Positions 55,699-64,000 of a stretch of DNA of 64,000 nt are shown here, one piece after another. Source of the DNA: JAGVPT01 sp963717445 (GTDB taxonomy: Bacteria; Bacteroidota; Ignavibacteria; UBA10030; UBA8401); assembly GCA_963717445.1 (NCBI GenBank), contig OY970334.1, positions 1,612,001 through 1,676,000 of the forward strand. The letters are read 5' to 3'. Under the pieces are notes generated by a model. That model saw nothing but the letters and a program-made list of their open reading frames with translations, did no database searches and was not told where the DNA came from. The position numbers were made by a program, and so were the translations under genes. Numbering within the stretch: the first letter of the stretch is position 1; each line of letters opens with the position of its first letter.

Positions 55699-56778
55699 AT
55701 GAAGAGCCTTATGCTGTGCCTGTTCATATATGTAGCTGCAACATATCCGATGAGCACGTTAAACGCTCAACAAGAAAAAGAAAAAACGAATTATTACGAT
55801 TGGGCAAATACTCCGGACGTCAATAAGCCCGCGCACAATCCCAACGCAAAAAAACTTTCCCTTATTCGTGTCGTCGGAAATAAGTTTGTCAATGCCCGCG
55901 GAGATACAATTCTCTTTCGAGGGGTAGCCATTGCAGACCCGGACAAGCTCGATCAACAAGGGCGTTGGAACAGGGAACTTTTTGTACGAGTGAAGGAATA
56001 TGGAGCCATGATTGTGCGTATCCCGGTACACCCGGCAGCATGGCGCATGCGCACTCCGATGAAATATCTTCAGTTGCTCGATCAAGCCGTGGACTGGTGC
56101 ACTGAACTGGGGATGTATATCGACCTCGACTGGCACTCCATCGGCAACCTCGGCATGGAGCTGTTCCAAAACCCAGAGTACGTTACAACACGCCAGGAAA
56201 CGTATGAATTCTGGCGGACAATTTCAGTACATTTCCAGGGAAATAACACGATCGCCTTTTATGAACTCTTCAACGAGCCGACACTCTATAACGGCCAACT
56301 GGGGAGCATGTCGTGGAGCGAATGGAAGAAGATCAACGAAAACATCATCCATTTGATCCGGGCGTATGACGGCGAAAAGATTCCTCTCGTGGCAGGTCTC
56401 GACTGGGCGTACGATTTAACCCCGCTCCACATCGAACCGATCGAAGCGGAAGGAATCGGATACGTGACACATCCGTATCCTCACAAGCGCTCAAAGCCCT
56501 ATGAACCGAAATGGGATGAAGATTTCGGGTTTGCGGCTAGTCGCTATCCGGTGGTTGCGACCGAATTCGGGTTCGCTCTGGGCAAACAGGGAACGTCGGA
56601 GAATGGCGAGTATGGGAAGGAAATCATTACCTATCTTGAAGGCAAAGGCATGAGCTGGATGGTATGGGTCTTCGATCCGGATTGGTATCCGAAGCTCGTG
56701 GAATCGTGGAGCCCATTTACGCTGACCGAAAGCGGAGAGTTTTTCAAGAAAGCAATGCACGGAAACGTCGGCCAATAA
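55699..56778 (+). CDS. Secreted GH5-family glycosidase
   Basis: 359 residues from the ATG at 55699, signal peptide MKSLMLCLFIYVAATYPM. GH5 barrel: FRGVAIADPDKL, MIVRIPVHPAAWRM, GMYIDLDWHSIGN, acid/base Glu in AFYELFNEPTLYNG and nucleophile Glu in PVVATEFGFALG. Closest to single-domain endoglucanase/mannanase enzymes of GH5. No sorting domain. Part of the alpha-galactosidase operon, 66 bases after it. Confidence 0.88.
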   Translation: MKSLMLCLFIYVAATYPMSTLNAQQEKEKTNYYDWANTPDVNKPAHNPNAKKLSLIRVVGNKFVNARGDTILFRGVAIADPDKLDQQGRWNRELFVRVKEYGAMIVRIPVHPAAWRMRTPMKYLQLLDQAVDWCTELGMYIDLDWHSIGNLGMELFQNPEYVTTRQETYEFWRTISVHFQGNNTIAFYELFNEPTLYNGQLGSMSWSEWKKINENIIHLIRAYDGEKIPLVAGLDWAYDLTPLHIEPIEAEGIGYVTHPYPHKRSKPYEPKWDEDFGFAASRYPVVATEFGFALGKQGTSENGEYGKEIITYLEGKGMSWMVWVFDPDWYPKLVESWSPFTLTESGEFFKKAMHGNVGQ

Positions 56779-56844
56779 TTATCGCCGGCATTCGGCCATT
56801 CCATCTATGGAAAAGATTTCAATTAACCGATGAAAGGAGAGAAC

Positions 56845-57759
56845 ATGACGATCAACGAATATTCGCGGAAAGATTTTTTGAGGTTGCTGGGAATCAGTGC
56901 CGCTTCGATGGCGTTTTCCCGCATCAAGCTCCCTGAAGAAAAGAAATATATCCCGGACATCGGGTTCCAACTTTACACCGTTCGAAGGGAGCTTGAGAAG
57001 GATTTCGATACGGCCATTCATAAAGTTGCCGACATGGGCTACTTGGGAGCGGAGATGTACCCTCTGCCGAGCAACGTAACGCCAGAGCACGCAGTGAAGG
57101 TATTTAAAGATGCCGGCCTGAAAATTTTCAGCATGCATACAGATCTCCCGGTAGGCGACGAGCGGGAAAAAATTGTAAAGCTCGCCGATATTTATCGATG
57201 CAACCACATCATTTATCCCGGTTGGCCGAAAGGGCTTTCCACAGACGACCCGGACTTGTACAAACATGCCGACGAAATATTTAACACCCTCGATAAGATC
57301 AAGCAGAGGGCCGAAACCTATAATGAAATCGGCGAGTTCTTTTCCAAGAAAGGCCTCCATTTCGGTATTCATAACCATTGGTGGGAATTTGAAACATTGA
57401 ATGGAGTGATTCCTTTTTACTATTTCAAGGATCATGTGAAAGCCCCCATTTTTTTTGAGATCGACACGTATTGGGCAAAGACGGGCGGAGTAGATCCGGC
57501 AAAGGCGGTTGCCGACTTCGGCAAACGAGTGCCGTTTCTTCATATCAAGGACGGCCCGGCGATCAAGGGTCCGACCATGTTCGCTCAAGTTCCGGCCGGA
57601 CAGGGTGCACTTGATTTCCCTTCGATTGTGAAGGCGGGTGGGAAGAATATTCAATGGATGATTGTTGAATTCGATGAATATGCGGGAAACATTTTCGAGG
57701 GTTTGCAACGCAGTTACACATATTTGACAAAGAATGAACTGGCGAAAGGAAAAGTGTAA
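56845..57759 (+). CDS. Sugar phosphate isomerase/epimerase-like TIM barrel protein
   Basis: 304 residues from the ATG at 56845, preceded by AAAGGAG. The N-terminus EYSRKDFLRLLGISAASMAF resembles a twin-arginine signal (SRK instead of SRR). The body is a xylose-isomerase-like barrel: IGFQLYTVRRELEKDF, LKIFSMHTDLPVGD, HFGIHNHWWEFE, FFEIDTYWAKTGGVDP and FLHIKDGPAIKG. Metal ligands in such barrels are Glu/Asp/His residues in these blocks. Possibly an exported sugar isomerase; substrate unknown. Confidence 0.82.
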   Translation: MTINEYSRKDFLRLLGISAASMAFSRIKLPEEKKYIPDIGFQLYTVRRELEKDFDTAIHKVADMGYLGAEMYPLPSNVTPEHAVKVFKDAGLKIFSMHTDLPVGDEREKIVKLADIYRCNHIIYPGWPKGLSTDDPDLYKHADEIFNTLDKIKQRAETYNEIGEFFSKKGLHFGIHNHWWEFETLNGVIPFYYFKDHVKAPIFFEIDTYWAKTGGVDPAKAVADFGKRVPFLHIKDGPAIKGPTMFAQVPAGQGALDFPSIVKAGGKNIQWMIVEFDEYAGNIFEGLQRSYTYLTKNELAKGKV

Positions 57760-57774
57760 CGACAAAATCATATA

Positions 57775-57798
57775 AGCCCGCAACTTCAGTTGTGGGCT
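57775..57798 (+). terminator. Stem-loop after the isomerase gene
   Basis: AGCCCGCAACT pairs with AGTTGTGGGCT with one G-U pair and a 2-base centre, 15 bases beyond the stop. No T-tract, so weak or involved in RNA stability. Confidence 0.5.
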
Positions 57799-57838
57799 CA
57801 ATAATTGTAGGCTCAATAATTGGCGGGCTCAGTGGTTG
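57794..57838 (+). repeat. Three imperfect tandem copies of a 15-16-bp unit
   Basis: GGGCTCAATAATTG, AGGCTCAATAATTG and GGGCTCAGTGGTTG in a row. The third copy coincides with a weak sigma-54-like sequence (57825-57840, GGGCTCAGTGGTTGCC). Confidence 0.6.
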
Positions 57839-57938
57839 CCAGTTGATCGCTTGCGGAGAAAACGTAGTAGGTCGGCTCAGATTTGATTAGAAAAGCAAAT
57901 TCCAATTTTCTCTTCACACATTAATCTAAAACATTTCT

Positions 57939-58934
57939 ATGAAGGTCTTATTTATCGGTGGAACGGGGAATATCAGTACCTCGGTAAGCAGATTGGCCGT
58001 TCAACGGGGGATCGAATTATATCTATTAAATCGCGCGAAGAGGGCGTCAACTCTCCCCGGCGCCAAAATCATTGTCGGCGACATCACGAAGTCGGACGAA
58101 ATGCGTTCCGTTCTCAAAGACCATGCATGGGATGCAGTGGTAGACTGGATTGCGTACACCGAGAACGATGTCGATAGGGACTTCGAATTATTCAAAAGCA
58201 AAACGAAACAATATATTTTTATCAGCTCTGCATCGGCATACCAGAGGCCTGCCGCATTTCCAATTGTGACGGAATCGACCCCACTTGCAAATCCATTTTG
58301 GCAATACTCGCGCAATAAAATTGCCTGCGAGGATAAGCTCAATTTCTATTATCGAAACGAAAATTTCCCTATTACTATTGTCAGGCCGTCGTTAACGTAC
58401 GACACCGTCATCCCGGTTCCGGTCGGCGGATGGACAGAATACACCACGGTCGACAGGATCAAGAAGGGAAAGAAGATTATTGTCCATGGCGACGGTTCTT
58501 CTCTCTGGACTATCACTCACGCAGAAGATTTTGCAAAAGGATTTGTCGGCCTGCTTGGTCACCAGCAGGCAATTGGCCAGGCTTTCCATATCACGTCCGA
58601 TGAAATTCTCACGTGGGATCAAATCCACTACGCAATTGCCGAAGCGGTGGGACGTGAAGCGCATATCGTGCACATGGCTTCCGATTTCCTTGCGTCGTTT
58701 AGCGAAGACTTTCGGGGGAGTTTAATCGGCGACAAGGCAACGAGCGTCGTCTTTGACAATACCAAAATCAAACGATTTGTGCCGGGTTTCATGGCGACAA
58801 TTCCCTTTAAACAGGGAATCAAAAGAACAATCGATTGGTTCGAGGCCGATCCAGCCAGACAAATCATAAAAAAAGAAACGAACGATTTGATCGAAAAAAT
58901 GATCGCTCAATACGAAAAGGCGTTCATTGCCTAA
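57939..58934 (+). CDS. NAD-dependent epimerase/dehydratase family protein
   Basis: 331 residues, extended short-chain dehydrogenase fold. NAD-binding MKVLFIGGTGNISTSV, an ISSASAYQRPA segment and the active-site-like YSRNKIACEDKL (Tyr-x3-Lys). It differs from GalE and is closer to the broad RNA-binding/epimerase-like SDR group found in Bacteroidota. Independent of the preceding operon (180-base gap with tandem repeats). Substrate unknown; role in sugar nucleotide or glycan metabolism inferred only. Confidence 0.82.
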   Translation: MKVLFIGGTGNISTSVSRLAVQRGIELYLLNRAKRASTLPGAKIIVGDITKSDEMRSVLKDHAWDAVVDWIAYTENDVDRDFELFKSKTKQYIFISSASAYQRPAAFPIVTESTPLANPFWQYSRNKIACEDKLNFYYRNENFPITIVRPSLTYDTVIPVPVGGWTEYTTVDRIKKGKKIIVHGDGSSLWTITHAEDFAKGFVGLLGHQQAIGQAFHITSDEILTWDQIHYAIAEAVGREAHIVHMASDFLASFSEDFRGSLIGDKATSVVFDNTKIKRFVPGFMATIPFKQGIKRTIDWFEADPARQIIKKETNDLIEKMIAQYEKAFIA

Positions 58935-58965
58935 CATACTTATTTGAGAGATCGAAAGGGCACTA

Positions 58966-60150
58966 ATGTTCCGCGCACTTCGCCTACTTTTCTTTTGGCT
59001 TTTGCCATTGCTTTTGAATTCGATTGCAGCAAGCCAGTCTCCCATTCCGGCCGGTGCAAAGCTGGAGAAAATCGCAGTGGGGCTTTTGCAGCCCGAGGGA
59101 CCAATCTGGGTTGATAGCCTGGGGCTCCTTTTCAGTGATATTCAGGGTAACAGGATCGATCAATGGTCGCCAGCCGACAGTGCACTGAAGACATTTATGA
59201 TGCCGTCCGACAGTTCCAACGGATTGACGCTCGATCTGCGGGGACGGCTGATACTAACTCAGATGGAACTTCGCCGGGTCTCGCGGCGAGAGATTGACGG
59301 AACAATTACTCCCCTCGTATCGACCTACAACGGAAAACGATTTAACAGTCCCAACGATGTCGTCGTAAAATCGGACAGTGCAATTTTCTTTACAGACCCG
59401 GATTTCAATATTCCAACGGGTCAAAAAGCTGAATTAAGTTTTAAAGGTATTTACAGAATAAGTCCATCGGGCGTTTTGACATTGCTGGACAGCACTCTCG
59501 ATAAGCCGAACGGAATTTGTTTTTCGCTGGATGAAAAGAAATTGTATGTTAATGAATCCGCTAAGGACAGCATTTATGTGTGGGATGTTGTTGACGACTC
59601 TACCATCGCCAATAAACGTCCTTTTTTTAAAATTCCAATGTCGGGGTATGCCGATGGAATGAAAATAGATTTAGTCGGTAATATTTATTGCTCTGGGCCG
59701 ACCGGCGTTTGGGTCATTTCACCGGCCGGAACCTATCTGGATAAAATTGCTATGCCTGAAACCCCTTCAAACTGCAACTGGGGAGATGCGGACAGAAAAA
59801 CTCTATATATCACCGCAGGAAAAAGCCTTTACAGAATCCGGCTGGCAGCAGCGACCGGTATCCACGACCACGGCTCTCTTCAGCCTCATTCATTTAATCT
59901 CTATGCAAATTATCCGAACCCGTTCAACCCTGCGACAATGATCGATTATCAATTAGCAATGAACAGTTTTGTTATGGTAAAAGTGTATGATTCGGTCGGT
60001 CGAGTAGTTGCACTTCTTGTAAATGAAGAACGTGCAGCCGGAACATATTCGGTTCGGTGGGATGCGTCGGGATTTTCGAGCGGGATGTATTTCTACCAGC
60101 TGAGAGCCGGAAGTTTTGATGAAACAAAAAAAATGATTCTGATGCGGTAA
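58966..60150 (+). CDS. Secreted SMP-30/gluconolactonase-like protein with T9SS sorting domain
   Basis: 394 residues, signal peptide FRALRLLFFWLLPLLLNSIA. Six-bladed propeller motifs: LLQPEGPIWVDSLGLLFSD, GNRIDQW, NGLTLDLRGRL, FNSPNDVVVKSDSAIFFTDP, KPNGICFSLDEKKLYV and YADGMKIDLVGNIYCSG, with the metal-binding Glu, Asn and Asp of gluconolactonases. C-terminal type IX sorting domain (NLYANYPNPFNPATMIDYQL to KKMILMR). Possibly acts on a sugar lactone at the cell surface. Starts 31 bases after the SDR gene. Confidence 0.88.
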   Translation: MFRALRLLFFWLLPLLLNSIAASQSPIPAGAKLEKIAVGLLQPEGPIWVDSLGLLFSDIQGNRIDQWSPADSALKTFMMPSDSSNGLTLDLRGRLILTQMELRRVSRREIDGTITPLVSTYNGKRFNSPNDVVVKSDSAIFFTDPDFNIPTGQKAELSFKGIYRISPSGVLTLLDSTLDKPNGICFSLDEKKLYVNESAKDSIYVWDVVDDSTIANKRPFFKIPMSGYADGMKIDLVGNIYCSGPTGVWVISPAGTYLDKIAMPETPSNCNWGDADRKTLYITAGKSLYRIRLAAATGIHDHGSLQPHSFNLYANYPNPFNPATMIDYQLAMNSFVMVKVYDSVGRVVALLVNEERAAGTYSVRWDASGFSSGMYFYQLRAGSFDETKKMILMR

Positions 60151-60189
60151 AGTTCAAAAGGGGGGTGATATTAGGTCTTTATCCAGACT

Positions 60190-61530
60190 CAGTAGTGTCC
60201 GGTTATAAGTCGAATAGATTCAATTGGTTATCAGATGGTGTCACAATAAAGTGCGTTTGATTATCTGTAAGTAGTTGAAAAATATGGATTTTTTCAAAAA
60301 GCGAAACGCTTAAGATTTGTAGAATTGTGTAAAGCGACAGATTGATGTTTAGGCGTTTACGAACAATTGCAATCAGTACGTATGCAGAGATGGCAATCCA
60401 TACTTGAGTTTTCACGGCGTTGGAACTTGTTCCGTAAAAAGATTTAATCCGAAGATGTTGTTTAATCCATTTAAAAAAAGTTTCTATTTCCCAACGAGCC
60501 TGATAGAGTTCGGCGATCGTCAAAGAGTTGAGTTGGAAATTATTTGTCAGATAGACATATGTTTGGTCATGGGCAGCATCATAATATTTTATCCGTCGTA
60601 ATTGATCGGGATATTCTTTAAGAGAATAGAACACTTGTAATCTGACTCGTTGATCAACTCTCACGCCAGTAGTCTTGTCTACGGATAAGGATGCAACTCT
60701 GATAAAGCGTAACGATTTTTTTGCACGAATAACAAAAAATGCTTTTTCATTTTCGATCCGGTTCAATCGAGAGAAATCGACATATCCTCGATCAAAGACA
60801 TAAAATGCGCCTGGCTCATACACCAGCGTATCCATAAAGTTGACATCATGTGCGTTTGCGGCAGAAACCCTAATAAAAGTGGGTATTTTCTGCTGGACAT
60901 CAAACAGCGTATGAAGTTTGATAGCCGCATTTGTTTTTTGATACACAGCAGCACGCGCCCATGGAAAAAGAGTCAAACAGAGATCGATCGTTGTTGAATC
61001 AAATGCATAGACAGCGGTGTTGATCTTTGAAAACATCTTATCGTTACGATACAGCACTCGTGCTTCTCGAATCAAATGCTGAGCAATATCATGGTACATC
61101 TGCCACGGACGATGCTCGTTTGCATCGGCAAGTGTTGATCGAGAGACTCGCGAACGAATACCTGCATGATACAGTTTTGTTCCGGCAGCACGAAGACATG
61201 TTTCAACATCGCGCAAACTTTCTCTATTCGTCAGTTGTGCGAACAGCATGCAGAGATAATGTTCCCAACAGGTAAAGTGACGGACACGTTCGTTGCCTTT
61301 ATGTTTGTCAACGATAGTATGGAAAACATATCCATCGATATAATCAGTTAATTGAGTAAAAACTGTTCTGCCAATATTCATGCCACTGCTCCTAAAAAAT
61401 GGTGGAATTAATCAAAATAATCCCATTTTTTGAGCAGCGAAATTCAAATCGGAGAAAATAAAAAATCGCGAAACTTGCTTATTTCAAAGAACTTAGAACT
61501 ATATCACTCGTTCTTAACCGGACACTACTG
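60190..61530 (-). mobile_element. Complete IS4-family insertion sequence with 9-bp target duplication
   Basis: 1341 bp, ends CAGTAGTGTCCGGTTA and its inverted match (61516-61530 region). Flanked by identical ATCCAGACT at 60181-60189 and 61531-61539. The intact transposase and perfect target repeat mean a recent insertion. It falls between genes. Confidence 0.95.
60203..61381 (-). CDS. IS4-family transposase
   Basis: 392 residues, intact. DDE catalytic residues: Asp in VYAFDSTTIDL, Asp in FYVFDRGYVDF and Glu in the family signature YQARWEIETFFKWIKQHL, which fits Y-x2-R-x3-E-x6-K exactly. N-terminal DUF4372-type segment HFTCWEHYLCMLFAQLTNRESLRDV. The inverted repeats lie 12 and 135 bases outside the gene. 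Confidence 0.95.
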   Translation of the reverse strand: MNIGRTVFTQLTDYIDGYVFHTIVDKHKGNERVRHFTCWEHYLCMLFAQLTNRESLRDVETCLRAAGTKLYHAGIRSRVSRSTLADANEHRPWQMYHDIAQHLIREARVLYRNDKMFSKINTAVYAFDSTTIDLCLTLFPWARAAVYQKTNAAIKLHTLFDVQQKIPTFIRVSAANAHDVNFMDTLVYEPGAFYVFDRGYVDFSRLNRIENEKAFFVIRAKKSLRFIRVASLSVDKTTGVRVDQRVRLQVFYSLKEYPDQLRRIKYYDAAHDQTYVYLTNNFQLNSLTIAELYQARWEIETFFKWIKQHLRIKSFYGTSSNAVKTQVWIAISAYVLIAIVRKRLNINLSLYTILQILSVSLFEKIHIFQLLTDNQTHFIVTPSDNQLNLFDL

Positions 61531-61583
61531 ATCCAGACTATTCAAATATCTTCAGTTTTTTGATAATTTTTCTATTTTTGCGC

Positions 61584-61643
61584 TTGACATTAAACGGTCG
61601 ATTTGTTATTATCAATTAGCTAATTGCTAATTGATAATAACAA
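61584..61643 (+). promoter_or_regulatory. Sigma-70 promoter overlapped by a perfect 18-bp-arm palindrome
   Basis: TTGACA at 61584-61589, 17-base spacer, TATTAT at 61607-61612. The inverted repeat arms TTGTTATTATCAATTAGC (61603-61620) and GCTAATTGATAATAACAA (61626-61643) cover the -10 box and the transcription start, 7 bases before the first gene. Typical of an autorepressed operator. Confidence 0.88.
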
Positions 61644-61649
61644 TCTGAA

Positions 61650-62180
61650 ATGAATATGCGCAAACATTCCGGTATGAAACCGCAAGATATAGTAATCCTT
61701 CTCAAGATTGTTGTATTGGGGAAACAACCTTGGAGGCAATTAGATCTTGCAAATTCGCTATTCATCAGTACATTTGAAGTTTCAAATTCGCTCCATAGAT
61801 GCGTGTTTGCTAGGCTGATTGATGAGAATATGAATAACCCATTTAGAAATTCGCTTCTGGAATTCTTGATCCATGGGCTGAAGTACGTCTACCCTATAAG
61901 ACCCTCAGGATTAATCAAAGGCATGCTTACAGCCCACTCTGCTCCCCCACTATCTCACATGATTAACTCCTCAAGTGAAAAGTATGTGTGGCCAGATGTG
62001 GAAGGCCGGGTTAACGGACAAGGAATAGAACCCCTTTATGCCAACGCACCGAAAGCAGCAAAACAGGATCCAAAACTCTATCAACTTCTTGCTCTCATTG
62101 ATGCGCTGAGAGTAGGCAGGGCAAGGGAACAGAACTTGGCCGTTGCCGAACTACAAAAAAGAATCGAACATCGTGAGTAA
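61650..62180 (+). CDS. Putative DNA-binding antitoxin-like protein
   Basis: 176 residues. The N-terminal MKPQDIVILLKIVVLGKQPW followed by LDLANSLFISTFEVSNSLHR looks like a winged helix-turn-helix, so it may bind the palindrome upstream. The central FLIHGLKYVYPIRPSGLIKG and TAHSAPPLSHMI blocks, then VWPDVEGRVNGQGIEPLY and IDALRVGRAREQNLAVAEL, are those of a conserved family usually found next to a nucleotidyltransferase gene. Overlaps that gene by 8 bases. Antitoxin role inferred. Confidence 0.75.
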   Translation: MNMRKHSGMKPQDIVILLKIVVLGKQPWRQLDLANSLFISTFEVSNSLHRCVFARLIDENMNNPFRNSLLEFLIHGLKYVYPIRPSGLIKGMLTAHSAPPLSHMINSSSEKYVWPDVEGRVNGQGIEPLYANAPKAAKQDPKLYQLLALIDALRVGRAREQNLAVAELQKRIEHRE

Positions 62181-62868
62181 CCCAAGCGTTGAAATGCTGC
62201 AGACTATTGCTGAAGGATTAGGTGATCTGAATTCACAAGTGGTTTTTGTCGGCGGAACGACGGCGGGTTTCTACGCCACAAATCCAGGAGCACCTGAGGC
62301 CAGACCGACAGTGGATGTGGATTGCGTCGTAAAAATCGCATCGTACGCCAAGCAAGCGAATCTAGAGACAACGCTACGAAGGCTTGGATTCCAAAATGAT
62401 CGATCTGAGGGCGCGCCGGTTTGTCGTTGGGAATTCCGGGGAATTAAAGTAGATATTATGCCTGTCGATCCTAGCATTTTAGGGTTTTCTAACAGGTGGT
62501 ACGAAAACGGTCTTCAATTTGCCATTGAGTTAGAGTTACCCAACAAAAACAAGATACGGATATTCACCGCTCCCTACTTCATCGCGAGTAAGATTGAGGC
62601 TTTCGAATCCCGGGGCAACCGCGATATGAGAACCAGTCCTGATTTCGAGGACATGATCTATGTTTTGGATAATAGGGATGAGATTGTTGACGAATTGAGA
62701 ACGGTGGAAGGTTCATTGAGAAAATATGTGCAAAACTTCCTTAGTACACTTTTGGATAGCGCAGATTCCGATGAGGGCATCGCCGCCTCTCTACCGTACG
62801 AAGCAGGTCAGGCTGGGATTAATCGAATCAAAAGAATTATGAGCGAAATAATCGCTGCCTCCACATAA
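62173..62868 (+). CDS. Nucleotidyltransferase (AbiEii/toxin-like)
   Basis: 231 residues from the GTG at 62173 (GTGAGTAA, overlapping the previous stop). Nucleotidyltransferase fold: VVFVGGTTAGFYATNPG, metal-binding Asp pair in PTVDVDCVVKI and third Asp in IKVDIMPVDP. The core continues with TAPYFIASKIEAFESRG and a helical C-terminus. Such enzymes paired with a helix-turn-helix partner form type-IV-like or AbiE-like toxin-antitoxin/abortive-infection units. Probably a defence or stabilisation module. Confidence 0.78.
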   Translation: MSNPSVEMLQTIAEGLGDLNSQVVFVGGTTAGFYATNPGAPEARPTVDVDCVVKIASYAKQANLETTLRRLGFQNDRSEGAPVCRWEFRGIKVDIMPVDPSILGFSNRWYENGLQFAIELELPNKNKIRIFTAPYFIASKIEAFESRGNRDMRTSPDFEDMIYVLDNRDEIVDELRTVEGSLRKYVQNFLSTLLDSADSDEGIAASLPYEAGQAGINRIKRIMSEIIAAST

Positions 62869-63098
62869 CCCTATAAAGTTCCAATCGGAAATGTCTGTAT
62901 CAGTATTTTCTTCTTGAAAAAGAAAGAGAATCTTTTTATGATTCTTCAACAATAATCCATCAACGGTATACGTTCGGAAAGTTAGATAACGGAAAAGTGT
63001 AACAAGAAATCAATCCCAGGGAAAATCTTGAACGGTGAGCCCCGAGCTTTTCATCATTCCCTATCTAATACTAAAACATCAACCAACTGAGAAACGCC

Positions 63099-64000
63099 AT
63101 GAACTTTAGCGACCGCGGCCCCATGATAATGAAACTATTCGTTTCCGTCAGTTTACTTCTCTTTCTGCCCGCATCCCTCATAGCTCAAAGCGGGAAAGTA
63201 TTCGACGATTTATCGATGACTAGCAAGATCCTTAGAGGAGAACGGAAGTACGCAGTGTACCTGCCTCCCGATTATGAGACTTCGCAGCGCAGTTATCCGG
63301 TACTGTACTTGTTGCACGGAAGCGGGGATGATCAAACCGGGTGGGTACAATTCGGCGAAGTATTACACATTGCCGATAAGGCGATCAACGACGGTTCGGC
63401 AACGCCAATGATAATTGTTATGCCGGATGCAAACAGCGGACGGCGGGGCTATACCAACAAAATCGATGGAACATGGCAATATGAAGATTTTTTCTTCAAC
63501 GAATTCATTCCATACATTGAAAAAACGTATCGGATAAAGAGCGAAAAAAGATTTCGTGCCGTGGCGGGTCTTTCCATGGGAGGCTATGGCACTTTTCTCT
63601 ATGCGCTTCACCATCCCGAAATGTTCTCATCGGCATGCCCTCTCAGCGCGAGCACCGGTCCAATGCAACTGGAGGATACAAGAAAAAGCTTGCAGGACTT
63701 TTCTCAAACCAACGCTGATACTTCTATGCCTGACAGCCTTGTCGAAAAATACTATAGACGCAACAGCGTCATCTACCTCGTAAATAATATGCCGGATGAT
63801 CAGAAAAAAGCAGTCCGTTGGTACATCGATTGCGGAGACGACGATCATCTTTCCGAGGGAAATTCGTTGATTCATGTTGCAATGCTCAAAAAAGAAATCC
63901 CGCATGAATTCCGTACTCGCGATGGCGGTCATACCTGGACCTACTGGCGTGCTGCGTTGCCTGAGGTTTTGAGATTCGTCTCAGATGCGTTTCATCAATA
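63099..64000 (+). CDS. Secreted CE1-type esterase (C-terminus cut by window)
   Basis: The frame is open from an ATG at 63099 to the window end (300 codons); ATG at 63129 gives the same signal peptide (MKLFVSVSLLLFLPASLIAQ) and is an alternative start. Alpha/beta hydrolase: YPVLYLLHGSGDDQTGW, oxyanion region, nucleophile Ser in VAGLSMGGYGTF, Asp in IDCGDDDHL and His in RDGGHTWTYWRAALP. This is the esterase D/feruloyl or acetyl esterase branch (CE1-like). It may deacetylate mannan or hemicellulose. No sorting domain seen before the cut. Confidence 0.88.
   Translation, partial: MNFSDRGPMIMKLFVSVSLLLFLPASLIAQSGKVFDDLSMTSKILRGERKYAVYLPPDYETSQRSYPVLYLLHGSGDDQTGWVQFGEVLHIADKAINDGSATPMIIVMPDANSGRRGYTNKIDGTWQYEDFFFNEFIPYIEKTYRIKSEKRFRAVAGLSMGGYGTFLYALHHPEMFSSACPLSASTGPMQLEDTRKSLQDFSQTNADTSMPDSLVEKYYRRNSVIYLVNNMPDDQKKAVRWYIDCGDDDHLSEGNSLIHVAMLKKEIPHEFRTRDGGHTWTYWRAALPEVLRFVSDAFHQ

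Noticed and set aside
56779..57816. 345-codon open frame on the minus strand opposite the isomerase gene
   Set aside because: Shadow of the well-supported plus-strand TIM-barrel gene; His/Arg-rich composition and no family features.

Overview
The window looks like a chromosomal segment from a member of the FCB superphylum, most likely an Ignavibacteria/Melioribacter-like organism. The evidence is three secreted proteins ending in a type IX secretion (T9SS) sorting domain of the NYPNPFNP type, two large TonB-dependent receptors, and many PAS-type hybrid kinases. This placement is inferred from protein families; no rRNA or tRNA was seen.

Region 1 (1-5.2 kb, all minus strand): a partial exported protein with an overlapping spmB/spmA pair, then a ROK sugar kinase and a FucP-like sugar permease. 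An 82-bp repeat with inverted ends lies on one side of the kinase/permease pair and a diverged copy on the other.

Region 2 (5.2-25.8 kb, all minus strand): a dense two-component signalling island with six histidine kinases or kinase remnants and five separate response regulators. Several genes are broken or split. One kinase is a deletion remnant, one has an in-frame TGA inside a PAS domain, and a 7-TM sensor module and its kinase are separated by a frame change at T TTT TTC. The last three genes form a tight operon: a membrane-anchored solute-binding protein, a membrane kinase and a sigma-54 response regulator, with no ABC permease.

Region 3 (25.9-60.2 kb): a beta-mannan/galactomannan utilisation locus. 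Secreted GH5-type enzymes, a beta-helix protein, two paralogous TonB receptors (no SusD seen) and esterases would work on the polymer. A GPH symporter and an SSS symporter would import products. An AGE-family 2-epimerase and a GH130 mannosylglucose phosphorylase would convert mannobiose to mannose-1-phosphate plus glucose. GH27 alpha-galactosidase with galK and galT would handle the galactose side chains.

The most interesting signal is regulatory. The divergent intergenic regions at 40.7-41.1 kb and 46.1-46.35 kb, plus the leader of the second TonB receptor at 38.35 kb, carry sigma-54 (-24/-12) promoter matches with exact GG-N10-GC spacing. Each is accompanied by a TTGATAA-type motif roughly 50-85 bp upstream. 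The solute-binding protein/kinase/sigma-54 regulator operon is therefore a good candidate for the sensor controlling mannan use.

Region 4 (60.2-64 kb): a complete IS4-family element with a perfect 9-bp target duplication, a two-gene toxin-antitoxin-like unit behind a strong promoter overlapped by a perfect 18-bp-arm palindrome, and a secreted CE1-type esterase cut by the window end. Four genes in the window carry single-base disruptions, so either gene decay or base-level assembly errors should be considered.
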